Notes: generated by a model from the sequence alone, not told the origin. A DNA stretch of 18,762 nt from an uncultured Bacilli bacterium (GCA_944372315.1 CALVYX010000066.1:1-18762), one strand, 5' to 3'. Counted from the first letter of the stretch, positions 1 to 6,723 are shown. Made by a program: numbers and translations.

Positions 1-1
1 T

Positions 2-370
2 TCCATCAACAATGACTTAAATCATGAGAAACAACAATCAATTATAAGAGAACCTATTAAACAAGAATTTGATAGAGTAGGTTTTGAAGATAAAAGAATA
101 GATAACAATCACAATAGTGAAATATCAAATAAGCCTAAAGAGGCTTCTAATAGTATGGATATAAGTAGAATGATTGAACAAAAAGTAAATCGAGAAATGA
201 ATAATTTTGTTCCTAAGATTGAAAAAGAAGAACCAAAACCTTCTACATTTGTTCCACCTGCAGAGCCTGTAAAGGAAGCAAAAGAAGAAGTAAAGAAACC
301 TGGTGCAACAATTACAATTGATGAAGAAGTAGAAGATAATAAATTCTTCGATGATTTCTTTGATGATTAA
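2..370 (+). CDS. C-terminal part of an unknown protein with an acidic tail (5' end outside the window)
   Basis: One frame is open from the first bases of the window to the TAA at 368-370, so this is the 3' end of a longer gene. An in-frame ATG at 155 has no convincing ribosome binding site and is probably internal. The visible 122 residues are strongly hydrophilic and low in complexity. A Lys/Glu/Asn-rich stretch is followed by a Pro/Glu/Lys linker with repeated KEE and KEA patterns, and the protein ends in an acidic aromatic tail, FFDDFFDD. No membrane segment, signal or catalytic motif is visible. Such a tail suits a disordered linker plus a short docking peptide of a cytoplasmic protein, but this is inference and I do not recognise the family. 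A rho-independent terminator follows 15 bases after the stop, so this is the last gene of its transcript. Confidence 0.6.
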   Translation, partial: SINNDLNHEKQQSIIREPIKQEFDRVGFEDKRIDNNHNSEISNKPKEASNSMDISRMIEQKVNREMNNFVPKIEKEEPKPSTFVPPAEPVKEAKEEVKKPGATITIDEEVEDNKFFDDFFDD

Positions 371-384
371 GAAAGCTAAAAACT

Positions 385-407
385 ACTAACCTTGGGTTAG
401 TTTTTTT
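385..407 (+). terminator. Rho-independent terminator
   Basis: A 7-bp stem, ACTAACC paired with GGTTAGT around a TTG loop, is followed by a run of T ending at 407. It closes the transcript of the acidic-tailed gene. Confidence 0.8.
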
Positions 408-614
408 GTCGAAAATTATAGTAGGGAGGGGTATTTAAAAAGAGAAAGTTATTTGCTAAAATAAATATATATAATATTGTACCCTGTTAAGAAAATTTAA
501 AGTAAAAAATTAAGTGTTGGAAATTGCGTAGAGGCAGAGTACCATAATATATGAGATAAATTAAAATGGAGTGGTATTATAGGTAGGAATAAGAAAAAGA
601 TAATTATAGGAGTC

Positions 615-1358
615 ATGTGTGTTTTAGTATTACTAATGGTAGTAGTATATGCGGCATTTATGACAAGATTAACCATCAACGGAACAGGAAATATTACTAG
701 TACTTGGAATATAGAAATAACCTCTATTAGCAGTAATATTACAGGTACAGAATATAATATAGAAAATCCAACTTACAATGGTACTAATGCCACATTTAAT
801 GCTGGATTAAGAAAACCAGGAGATAAAATAGAATATAGTATAACAATAAAAAATAATGGAAGTGTAGATGCGATAATTAATGAAGTAAATATCAAGACAA
901 CAGGAAGTTATGTAATTATATACACAATAGAAGGAATACAGAATCAAGAGAGATTAGCATCAAATGGAACAAAGACATTCAAAATCATAGTAGAATTTGA
1001 CAAGGGCGCAACCAGTATACCAAGTGATACAACAAAAGAATTAATAATGGATATAGAATGTATCCAAGATGATGGGCAACAGTTAACCCCAAGCGATCCT
1101 AATATAGATAATGAAGATACAGGAAAGCCAACTTTTATAAATAAAGTATTTGGAACAGGAGGTGTATATGCCTATTCTGTAGAAAGTGTTGAATTTGTAA
1201 CTTCAAATACTGTTCCAAGTGATGCTATAGATTCATGGAGTGTCTCTAGCGATGGTACTAATGCAATTATGGAATGGTATACAGATAAAGATAATGATTC
1301 ATTATATGAAGTTTATATAGGGCAAAAAGGAGGGGTAAAAGCTGGAGATATCATTTGA
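615..1358 (+). CDS. SipW-type signal / BspA-like surface protein, N-terminal half of a broken gene
   Basis: This looks like an exported surface protein. A hydrophobic segment ending VVVYAAFMT is followed by a Ser/Thr/Asn/Gly-rich, TasA-like extracellular stretch, then a beta-sandwich-like part (PGDKIEYSITIKNNGS). The last part (AIDSWSVSS, LYEVYIGQKGG) matches the segment that precedes BspA/DUF285 repeats in related proteins. The frame is open upstream to a TGA at 552-554 and encodes a basic stretch (GRNKKKIII) just before the hydrophobic core, so the real N-terminus lies before the ATG at 615. With a GGAG at 568-571, the best-placed start codon is ATA at 579-581, which suggests ATG mutated to ATA. 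The frame stops at TGA 1356-1358, and the repeat domain continues immediately in another frame (1339-1812). I read the two as halves of one inactivated gene. The family resemblance is good and the function is unknown. Confidence 0.65.
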   Translation: MCVLVLLMVVVYAAFMTRLTINGTGNITSTWNIEITSISSNITGTEYNIENPTYNGTNATFNAGLRKPGDKIEYSITIKNNGSVDAIINEVNIKTTGSYVIIYTIEGIQNQERLASNGTKTFKIIVEFDKGATSIPSDTTKELIMDIECIQDDGQQLTPSDPNIDNEDTGKPTFINKVFGTGGVYAYSVESVEFVTSNTVPSDAIDSWSVSSDGTNAIMEWYTDKDNDSLYEVYIGQKGGVKAGDII

Positions 1359-1386
1359 ACATTTAGATACATCAGGTGTAATAAAT

Positions 1387-1812
1387 ATGAGTAACTTATT
1401 TTCTCAATGTAATAGATTATTAGGAGTAGACTTTGCTAATATTGATACATCCAAAGTTACTAATATGTCAGGAATGTTTAGTAATTGCTCAAATACGAGT
1501 AGTTTTACGTTAAATTTTAAGACATCAAAAGTAACAGATATGAGTTATATGTTTAGTGGATGTTATAATTTGAATGCAGTAAATTTTAGTAGCTTTACTA
1601 CAGAAAATTTAAAAAATATCAATGGAATGTTTTCAGATTGTGAATATTTAAGAAATATAGATATTAGAAATGCAACTTTTTCAACTTTAGAATCATATGA
1701 TGGTGTTTTTGATGGTAGTTATGCTACCCCTACAATTTATGTTAAAAACGAGGAAGTAAGAAATAAAATACTTACTAATATGTTACCTACTGCTTATGTT
1801 GAAATAGCATAA
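1387..1812 (+). CDS. BspA-like DUF285 leucine-rich repeat domain, C-terminal half of the broken surface gene
   Basis: The frame is open from 1339 (after TAA 1336-1338) to TAA 1810-1812. The ATG at 1387 is only the first Met and has no ribosome binding site. The residues encoded before it (EHLDTSGVIN) already belong to the repeat, so this is a continuation and not a separate gene. Three to four units of about 24 residues carry the DUF285 pattern LDTSxVTNMSxMFxxC (DTSKVTNMSGMFSNC, KTSKVTDMSYMFSGC, TTENLKNINGMFSDC). It ends with a typical cap, TPTIYVKNEEVRNK. DUF285/BspA repeats are leucine-rich solenoids on the surface of gut Firmicutes and mycoplasmas, often linked to adhesion. The upstream half is in a different frame, offset by one base, with the break between 1339 and 1355. 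Confidence 0.7.
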   Translation: MSNLFSQCNRLLGVDFANIDTSKVTNMSGMFSNCSNTSSFTLNFKTSKVTDMSYMFSGCYNLNAVNFSSFTTENLKNINGMFSDCEYLRNIDIRNATFSTLESYDGVFDGSYATPTIYVKNEEVRNKILTNMLPTAYVEIA

Positions 1813-1836
1813 AAAGAATATTTGTAATATTTTTTT
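1811..1836 (+). terminator. Weak terminator-like hairpin after the surface gene
   Basis: AATATT (1817-1822) and AATATT (1826-1831) can pair around TGT, followed by T residues. The stem is short and all A/T, so termination here would be weak. Confidence 0.4.
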
Positions 1837-1846
1837 CCTAAATTGA

Positions 1847-1862
1847 AATTTCAACCACACCA
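1847..1862 (+). repeat. Left terminal inverted repeat of the IS30-like element
   Basis: AATTTCAACCACACCA pairs with the reverse complement of 2565-2580 at 14 of 16 positions; the first ten are identical. Confidence 0.65.
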
Positions 1863-1880
1863 AAAGGTGCGGCTTTTTTT
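1855..1880 (+). terminator. Terminator at the left end of the IS element
   Basis: CCACACC (1855-1861) pairs with GGTGCGG (1866-1872), with one mismatch, around an AAAA loop, followed by seven T. It probably insulates the transposase gene from incoming transcription. Confidence 0.65.
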
Positions 1881-1901
1881 ATGTAATGAAGGAGCTAAAT
1901 T

Positions 1902-2550
1902 TTGGCAACGAGGCTCCTATATGAATTATATACATTAACAAATGAAAAGAAAGCACAAATCGATATTTTGATTGAGCAAGGATTATCAATGAGAAAGACT
2001 GCAGAAATATTAGGCATAAGTCATTCAACTATTTCTAGATATAAAGCTAATATTTATAAAAAACGACATAGAAAGAAAACTTCTATGATGAATCACACAA
2101 AATGGAATATAGATCATAAAACAGTCCTTCCAATAAGTTTAAGACCCAAATGTATCAAAAAAAATGAATATGATTCTATGATTTCTATAATTGATAGATG
2201 TTCAAAAAAGTTTGGTTAATAAAATCAGAATATAAAAGCGAATACTATACAAATAAAATAATTTATAACTATTTGATAAGAAATGAAATAAAAGTAAAAA
2301 TTATTACCGTAGATAATGGATTAGAATTCCAAGCCTTAGAATTAACCATAAAGAAACTCGGAGTAAAGTTATATACTGTCCATTTTAGCGTGGAACTAAC
2401 GAAAGAACAAATGCATCGGTTAGAAGATTTATCCACAAAGGAAACTCTATGAAGTTTGTAGTTCAATATTATTTAGGTAATATTTGTTTCGAGATAAACA
2501 GTATGCCTCGAAAATTATTTAACTATCAATGTTCATATGATATAGGATGA
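1902..2550 (+). pseudogene. IS30-family transposase, frameshifted and internally deleted
   Basis: It starts at TTG 1902 behind GAAGGAG (1888-1894). The N-terminus has the IS30 helix-turn-helix (LSMRKTAEILGISHSTISRY, about residues 28-47). That frame stops at 2219, but homology continues without a gap in meaning in the frame of 2198-2452: the adenine run just before 2210 shifts DRCSKK into VWLIKSEY. This second part carries the DDE-core motif TVDNGLEF with its catalytic Asp. Near 2375 it shifts again: the frame reading RGTNERTNASVRRF, the conserved IS30 segment with the catalytic Glu, continues through an in-frame TAG and ends at TGA 2548-2550 after SMPRKLFNY. The middle of the protein, including the first Asp of the triad (usually HWEID), is missing. 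The enzyme is therefore inactive. Confidence 0.8.
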
Positions 2551-2564
2551 AAATATAAATAAAA

Positions 2565-2580
2565 TGGGGCGGTTGAAATT
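2565..2580 (+). repeat. Right terminal inverted repeat of the IS30-like element
   Basis: Its reverse complement, AATTTCAACCGCCCCA, matches the left repeat at 14 of 16 positions. Confidence 0.65.
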
Positions 2581-2631
2581 ATCCAAGGGGATGGGACTAG
2601 TAGTAATCCATACATAATTAAGACAAATTAA
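2572..2631 (+). pseudogene. Orphan C-terminal tail of a surface-type protein
   Basis: Directly at and after the right end of the IS element, one frame reads VEIIQGDGTSSNPYIIKTN and stops at TAA 2629-2631, followed by a strong terminator. The pattern GDGTxxNPY(I/V)I resembles a short C-terminal sequence of secreted or surface proteins in gut Firmicutes. It has no start codon or ribosome binding site. Its left neighbour across the element ends PTAYVEIA, sharing VEI, so the two may once have been continuous. I read it as the cut-off end of a surface gene. Confidence 0.45.
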
Positions 2632-2655
2632 AAGAGTAGTTTATACTCTTTTTTT
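2630..2655. terminator. Bidirectional terminator between convergent units
   Basis: AAAAGAGTA (2630-2638) pairs with TACTCTTTT (2644-2652) around GTTTA, with T on the plus side and A-rich sequence on the other. It can end both the plus-strand surface fragment and the minus-strand activase operon that stops at 2654. Confidence 0.85.
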
Positions 2656-3607
2656 AATTTAATCCATATAGTCCATTTTCACATCTATTACCCCAGGCAT
2701 CTAATAACTTATTATTTTTCTTTATACAAATAATTTCACAATGATTAGGACATTTATTACATTCGGTACCTACTGTTTCAAATTTAGTTTCTAGTATATC
2801 AAAGTTAAATTCTATTTCTTCTTTTTCTTTTTTTGATAGTAAAGCAATACCTAATGCACCCATTAAATGACCATTTTCATCTACAATAATCTCTTCACCT
2901 AATATATCTTGAAAAGCTTTTTTAACTCCTATATTTTTACTAACTCCACCTTGAAAAATAATAGGTGGTAATATCTTTTTCCCTTTACCTACATTATTTA
3001 AATAATTATTAGCAACACTATAGCAAAGTCCTGCAATAATATCTTCTTTTTTATAACCAACTCCTGCTTTATGCACTAGATCCGATTCTGCAAAAACTGT
3101 ACAACGTGCAGCTATTTTGGTTGGATTATTGGAAGTAAGAGCAATATTGCCAAAATCTTTTACATCGACTCCTAATCTTTTTGCTTGACTTGATAGAAAA
3201 GAACCAGTTCCGGCCGCACAAAGTGTATTCATAGCATAATCAGTGACTATTTTATTTTCAATTAAAATAATTTTAGAATCTTGCCCACCAATTTCTAAAA
3301 TAGTTCTAACATCCGGATATTTTGAAATAGTTCCAACAGCATGAGCTGTTATTTCGTTTTTTATAGTTTTAGCTCCTAAAATGGTTCCTATTAATTTTCT
3401 GGCACTTCCAGTCGTACCTACATGAACAATTTTATATTTATCACTATCAAATCCATTCTTTAAAATAGTAATTAATTCTTTTACAGCATTAAGAGGATTA
3501 CCTTTAGTTTCAATGTAACTACTTTTTATAATATTATTATCTTCATCTATAATTACTCCTTTGGTTGAAATAGAACCTATATCTACACCTAAAGCACATT
3601 TAATCAT
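2654..3607 (-). CDS. BadF/BadG/BcrA/BcrD-type ATPase, activator of a 2-hydroxyacyl-CoA dehydratase-like enzyme (HgdC/COG1924 family)
   Basis: This family (ASKHA fold) couples ATP hydrolysis to injection of one low-potential electron into a partner iron-sulfur enzyme. The 317-residue protein has the phosphate loop GVDIGSISTKG (residues 7-17), VGTTGSAR (63-70), EIGGQDSK (105-112) and FQGGVSKN near residue 217. Cys130 (NTLCAAGTGSF) and Cys169 (AARCTVFAESD) are the ligands of the single [4Fe-4S] cluster that bridges the dimer in HgdC. Unlike the roughly 260-residue HgdC, it has a cysteine-rich C-terminal extension (ECNKCPNHC, then GNRCENG), the pattern found in the large CoA-activase/DUF2229 proteins. 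ATG 3607 has an excellent AAGGAGG six bases upstream. It overlaps the preceding gene by 8 bases and is the last gene of the operon. The biochemical role is well supported; the substrate is unknown. Confidence 0.9.
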   Translation of the reverse strand: MIKCALGVDIGSISTKGVIIDEDNNIIKSSYIETKGNPLNAVKELITILKNGFDSDKYKIVHVGTTGSARKLIGTILGAKTIKNEITAHAVGTISKYPDVRTILEIGGQDSKIILIENKIVTDYAMNTLCAAGTGSFLSSQAKRLGVDVKDFGNIALTSNNPTKIAARCTVFAESDLVHKAGVGYKKEDIIAGLCYSVANNYLNNVGKGKKILPPIIFQGGVSKNIGVKKAFQDILGEEIIVDENGHLMGALGIALLSKKEKEEIEFNFDILETKFETVGTECNKCPNHCEIICIKKNNKLLDAWGNRCENGLYGLN

Positions 3608-4676
3608 TATGCTCCTCCTTTTTCATCTTTAGCATATCATAAAATGCTTCTAATCTTGTTTTTATTCCTTCTTCACTTGTTTGAGTATCAAAGGAGAAAA
3701 AAATAATAGGCATTTTATAATCGGCACATACTTTCTTTATAATTGGTATTGCTCCAACTTCAGGAGTACAACCAAATGGTTTAATATGAATTAACCCATC
3801 ATAACCTTCATTAACCAATTTTTTAGCTCGATAAATATTATCTAATCCATCTGCACCAATAGTGTACTTCATATATTCTTTAGTATATTTCAACATTTTT
3901 TTAGTATGAAATCTTTTTTTTATAAGTAGATAAGTCACATTAGTAAATCTTTTAACTTCTATATTCATTTTTGCTAATTCTTTTTCTAAAAAATAACTTG
4001 AAAATTCTTCCATGGAAGTATAGAGTTCACCAATCACTCCTACTTTTAAACAATTCTTAGGTTTATTGATTTTTAAATTTCTAAACTTTTTCTTATATTT
4101 AAAGTATTTCCATGTTAATTTAGAAAAACTATTACATTTAGAAAAATCCTTTAACATTCTTTTCTGAAGATTTTTAAAACTATCTTTATAAACTTCAAAT
4201 CCAATATTTTTTCTTATATAGTCATCTATATTATCCATATAATAAATCATTAATAAAGTAAGTAGAGTATAGTAAGAAAATTTAATAAATGATAATTTAG
4301 GGTTTAACTTTTTAAAAGTATGATATAAATACTTTACAGTAAATTTATCGGTGTTAACTAAATTATAAAACTCAAAATGATATCCTAAATTTCTTAAAAT
4401 AGTTTCTTGAACTTCAGCATAGTATCCATATCTACATCCACCACCAGCTTGAATTAAAATATTAGCACCATTATTTAAGGATTCAATAAAATTGCCTAAA
4501 TTATACTTAAATGGTAAACACACAAAGTCAGGACTATATTTACTCCCTAATTCAAGAGTTCTTTTAGTAATGGGGGGAGCTGGCATTACTTTTACTTTTA
4601 ATAATTTATTTAATAAGTAATTAATCGGTATATAATAATTCCCTAAATGAGGGAAACTAATTTTTCTGTTATCCAT
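3600..4676 (-). CDS. 2-hydroxyacyl-CoA dehydratase-like subunit (COG3581-like), probable iron-sulfur protein
   Basis: The start is ATG 4676, giving 358 residues (MDNRKISFPHLGNYY), because AAGGTG lies six bases upstream; a GTG nine bases earlier lacks a usable site. The N-terminus PHLGNYYIP, the block SPDFVCLPFKYNLGNF with Cys53, and QAGGGCRYGYY with Cys81 are typical of the COG3581 relatives of HgdB/FldC dehydratase subunits. Near the end, KPFGCTPEVGAIP carries Cys303. Three conserved cysteines of this kind bind a [4Fe-4S] cluster in the dehydratases. The middle (about residues 110-210) is unusually rich in Lys, Phe and Tyr. The gene overlaps both neighbours by 8 bases, so the three proteins are probably made together and form one complex. 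In many bacteria these parts are fused in one very long protein; here they are separate. The actual reaction is not known. Confidence 0.8.
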   Translation of the reverse strand: MDNRKISFPHLGNYYIPINYLLNKLLKVKVMPAPPITKRTLELGSKYSPDFVCLPFKYNLGNFIESLNNGANILIQAGGGCRYGYYAEVQETILRNLGYHFEFYNLVNTDKFTVKYLYHTFKKLNPKLSFIKFSYYTLLTLLMIYYMDNIDDYIRKNIGFEVYKDSFKNLQKRMLKDFSKCNSFSKLTWKYFKYKKKFRNLKINKPKNCLKVGVIGELYTSMEEFSSYFLEKELAKMNIEVKRFTNVTYLLIKKRFHTKKMLKYTKEYMKYTIGADGLDNIYRAKKLVNEGYDGLIHIKPFGCTPEVGAIPIIKKVCADYKMPIIFFSFDTQTSEEGIKTRLEAFYDMLKMKKEEHND

Positions 4677-5583
4677 GCTTAACACCTTTTTTCATATTAA
4701 TAATATCAATAAAACTTTCTAATCTAGTAATTAAACCAGAAGAATTATTTAATTCATCAATGATAATAGAAATAATAGGGACATCTTTGACTTTTTTTGT
4801 TATCATTTCATTGCTTAATGAATCAGGACCGCACGGGAAAGTAGTGATTAAAATAATTCCATCCACATATTTTTTATAATGACTAATTGCTCCCATTAAC
4901 TCTTTATTATAAGTCCAATATATAGAATTACTGATAGAAGAAGATTCATAATTAGTTTTTGAATTATCATAAATATCTGAAAATATAGGTTGGACATTAT
5001 TTTCTTTTAAAAATTCAATAATAGGTAGACCGATTAAATTGTCATACAAATTATAAGAATGTGATACTAATAAAATTTTAGGTTTTTTACTTTTTAATGC
5101 AATATTTTGTTCTCTCATTTTTTTATCTAATATATCTTTTTCTATTTGTTTAGCTTTTAAATAAGCTTTTTTTGCTTCATTTTTATTTTTTCCTAATTCT
5201 AATCCCATATTAATAAAAGAATCCATTTCATTCCTTCCTTTATCAATATCGACATTATAATGAATGATTTTAGTTTTAAAAGTATTGTTAACTAAGTCAT
5301 ATAGAAGAGCAAAATTCGTACATAGTTTTTCTTTTGGTTTGATACTCACTAATCTAGGAACTAAAATATAGTCCACTTTTCCTATTAAAGACTTAACATG
5401 TCCAAGATATAATTTTAATGATAAACATGCTTCATCTTGTGCATATTTACATCCTTCTTCTAATATTTTCTTATTACTTGGATTACTAATTATAACTTTA
5501 CAACCTAGTTCTTTAAAAAAATTATTCCACAAATTTTTATATTTATGAAACAATAAAGCATTTGGTATTCCGATTGTGATCAT
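4669..5583 (-). CDS. DUF2229/COG3580-like acyl-CoA dehydratase activase-related protein
   Basis: This is the first gene of the three-gene operon. ATG 5583 follows GGAGG six bases upstream. The 304-residue protein opens with ITIGIPNALLFHKYKNLWNNF, matching the DUF2229 start (GIPR, then a Tyr/Trp/Phe-rich helix). It has the block EEGCKYAQDEACLSLKLYLGH with Cys45 and Cys53, KEKLCTNF with a third Cys, and FPCGPDSL with Cys251, placed as cluster ligands in this superfamily. The C-terminal IIDELNNSSGLITRLESF mirrors the end of the COG3581 partner (SEEGIKTRLEAF), as expected for two related subunits of a heterodimer. It is cytoplasmic, with no signal or membrane segment. It is probably one half of an iron-sulfur enzyme energised by the activase encoded last. 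Function and substrate are unassigned in characterised systems as far as I know. Confidence 0.75.
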   Translation of the reverse strand: MITIGIPNALLFHKYKNLWNNFFKELGCKVIISNPSNKKILEEGCKYAQDEACLSLKLYLGHVKSLIGKVDYILVPRLVSIKPKEKLCTNFALLYDLVNNTFKTKIIHYNVDIDKGRNEMDSFINMGLELGKNKNEAKKAYLKAKQIEKDILDKKMREQNIALKSKKPKILLVSHSYNLYDNLIGLPIIEFLKENNVQPIFSDIYDNSKTNYESSSISNSIYWTYNKELMGAISHYKKYVDGIILITTFPCGPDSLSNEMITKKVKDVPIISIIIDELNNSSGLITRLESFIDIINMKKGVKHG

Positions 5584-5679
5584 TTTATTCCTCCATTTCA
5601 GTATACTAAAGTACTAATTCATTTATGATATGTTTTATAATTTTTATTAAAAACATAGTAATAATTAATTATTATATGT

Positions 5680-5685
5680 TATAAT
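5680..5685 (+). promoter_or_regulatory. -10 box for the thioredoxin/PH operon
   Basis: TATAAT lies 27 bases before the GTG start, in a very AT-rich divergent intergenic region. No good -35 is visible, so the promoter is only partly supported. Confidence 0.45.
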
Positions 5686-5711
5686 AAAGAAGTATTGAGG
5701 AGGTTTATATT

Positions 5712-6218
5712 GTGGAAAAGAAAAAAAAGAATTTTAATAAAGAAAAGTTTCAAACAGGTGTAATTATTGTTTTATCTTTAATCATCGTATTTGGTTTAGC
5801 TTATTTTGTACCTGAGTTAAAAAACTGTGGCTCTTGTAAAGAAGAAGAATTAGACATTACAGAAATTACCATGGATGATTATAGATCTTTATTAAATGGT
5901 GAAGAAGTATCATTAATTTATGTTGCTAGTCCTACATGTGGTTACTGTGCACAACAAGAACCTATTATGAAACAATTAGTTAATGAATATGGAGTAACTG
6001 TAAATTACTTAAATGTAAGTAATATTACTAGTGATGAAGCTGATGAATTGTATGCTGCCTATGGAGAAATACAAGAAGAAAGATATGAAGTAGATGGTGT
6101 TAGAACACCAACAATTTTATTAGTTCAAAACGGTAAAGTAATTGACATGAATCTTAGTACAATTTCATTAACTGAATTAGTAGAATTATTACAAAAATAT
6201 ATGACGATAGAGGAGTAA
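5712..6218 (+). CDS. Membrane-anchored thioredoxin-fold protein
   Basis: GTG start, with GAGGAGG about eight bases upstream. The 168-residue protein has a lysine-rich cytoplasmic N-terminus, one membrane segment (about residues 16-33) and an external thioredoxin domain. The active site is PTCGYCAQQEP with Cys76 and Cys79, and VRTPTILLV (about residue 134) supplies the cis-proline loop. It is expected to act as a thiol-disulfide oxidoreductase outside the membrane; direction and partner cannot be told from sequence. Just after the membrane segment there is a second CxxC (Cys39-Gly-Ser-Cys42), outside the thioredoxin fold, which is unusual and could relay electrons or bind a metal. It is followed four bases later by the PH-domain gene, whose ribosome site overlaps this gene's end, so the two form an operon. 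Confidence 0.8.
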   Translation: MEKKKKNFNKEKFQTGVIIVLSLIIVFGLAYFVPELKNCGSCKEEELDITEITMDDYRSLLNGEEVSLIYVASPTCGYCAQQEPIMKQLVNEYGVTVNYLNVSNITSDEADELYAAYGEIQEERYEVDGVRTPTILLVQNGKVIDMNLSTISLTELVELLQKYMTIEE

Positions 6219-6222
6219 CATT

Positions 6223-6666
6223 ATGAATGACGTTTATGAAAAAGTTAAAGAATTTAAAAATAAGTATCCTATGACTGTAGCGTGGCGATTAAAAGCTAAT
6301 TCTAAAGTAGTGCAAAAGCATCTAAATCCAGATGAACACGTTGTATATGCTTTTGCAGCTCAAAAAAGTAAAAGTTCTTTTGATATATTTTCAACGGCAG
6401 TAGTAGTACTTACTAATAAGAGAATTTTATTAGGAAGAAAAAGAGTAGTATTTGGTTACTTTTTAGATACTGTTACACCAGATATGTTTAATGACTTAAA
6501 AGTTGTATCTAATCTTTTATGGGGAAAAGTATTTGTTGATACTGTAAAAGAATTTATTACTTTGTCAAATATTGATAAAAATGCTTTAGATGAAATTGAA
6601 ACTAATATTTCAGGCTATATGTTAGAAGAGAAAAAACTATATCCTAATCGTCAAGAAAATCTTTAA
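6223..6666 (+). CDS. Bacterial PH-domain protein (YokE-like)
   Basis: ATG 6223 follows GAGGAG six to nine bases upstream, inside the 3' end of the thioredoxin gene, so translation is probably coupled. The 147-residue soluble protein begins with a charged helix (residues 1-30). It then has the typical core of bacterial pleckstrin-homology domains: DEHVVYAFAAQ, the strand VVVLTNKRILLGRK, the turn GYFLDTVTPDMFNDLKVVSN, the strand GKVFVDTVKEFITLSNI, and the closing helix NALDEIETNISGYM. Bacterial PH domains of this kind are small beta-barrel scaffolds of largely unknown function, some with stress-related roles. There is no catalytic motif and no membrane segment. Pairing with a thioredoxin gene is the only hint at its job. 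It ends in a terminator 11 bases after the stop. Confidence 0.7.
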   Translation: MNDVYEKVKEFKNKYPMTVAWRLKANSKVVQKHLNPDEHVVYAFAAQKSKSSFDIFSTAVVVLTNKRILLGRKRVVFGYFLDTVTPDMFNDLKVVSNLLWGKVFVDTVKEFITLSNIDKNALDEIETNISGYMLEEKKLYPNRQENL

Positions 6667-6676
6667 GAATAAAAAC

Positions 6677-6700
6677 AGTTGTTTTAACAACTATTTTTTT
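6677..6700 (+). terminator. Terminator of the thioredoxin/PH operon
   Basis: AGTTGT (6677-6682) pairs with ACAACT (6687-6692) around TTTA, followed by A and seven T. Confidence 0.8.
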
Positions 6701-6708
6701 GATATACT
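6679..6708 (+). promoter_or_regulatory. Promoter of the anchored unknown gene, overlapping the terminator
   Basis: TTGTTT (6679-6684), an 18-base spacer and TATACT (6703-6708) form a promoter whose -35 box is part of the terminator hairpin. The expected start of transcription is only about ten bases before the ATG at 6724, leaving a very short leader. Confidence 0.55.
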
Positions 6709-6723
6709 AATATTGGTGATAAT

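Larger units (their letters stand above)
1847..2580 (+). mobile_element. Decayed IS30-family insertion sequence, about 734 bp
   Basis: The element is bounded by 16-base imperfect inverted repeats at 1847-1862 and 2565-2580 that match at 14 of 16 positions. Between them are fragments of an IS30-type DDE transposase in several frames. IS30 elements are usually around 1.0-1.2 kb, so roughly a third has been lost by internal deletion. It carries a terminator hairpin just inside its left end. No clear short target duplication is visible directly outside the repeats. An 8-base direct match, GTTGAAAT, occurs at 1798-1805 and 2572-2579, but the right copy lies in the terminal repeat. It cannot move by itself in this state. 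Confidence 0.7.

Noticed and set aside
424..495. Possible remnant of a sipW-type signal peptidase (GGGAGGGG followed by codons for KKRKLFAKINIYNIV)
   Set aside because: It has no start codon and only about 18 codons. The resemblance is too weak to call.
497..679. Minus-strand open frame opposite the surface gene leader
   Set aside because: It has no ribosome site and low-complexity content and lies opposite a better supported coding frame.
1336..1358. Programmed frameshift joining the two halves of the surface gene
   Set aside because: There is no slippery heptamer or stimulatory structure, and the start codon is also lost, so decay explains it better.
1440..1670. Direct repeats resembling an array (CRISPR-like spacing)
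   Set aside because: They encode protein repeats of the DUF285 type, and the DNA copies are diverged and without unique spacers.
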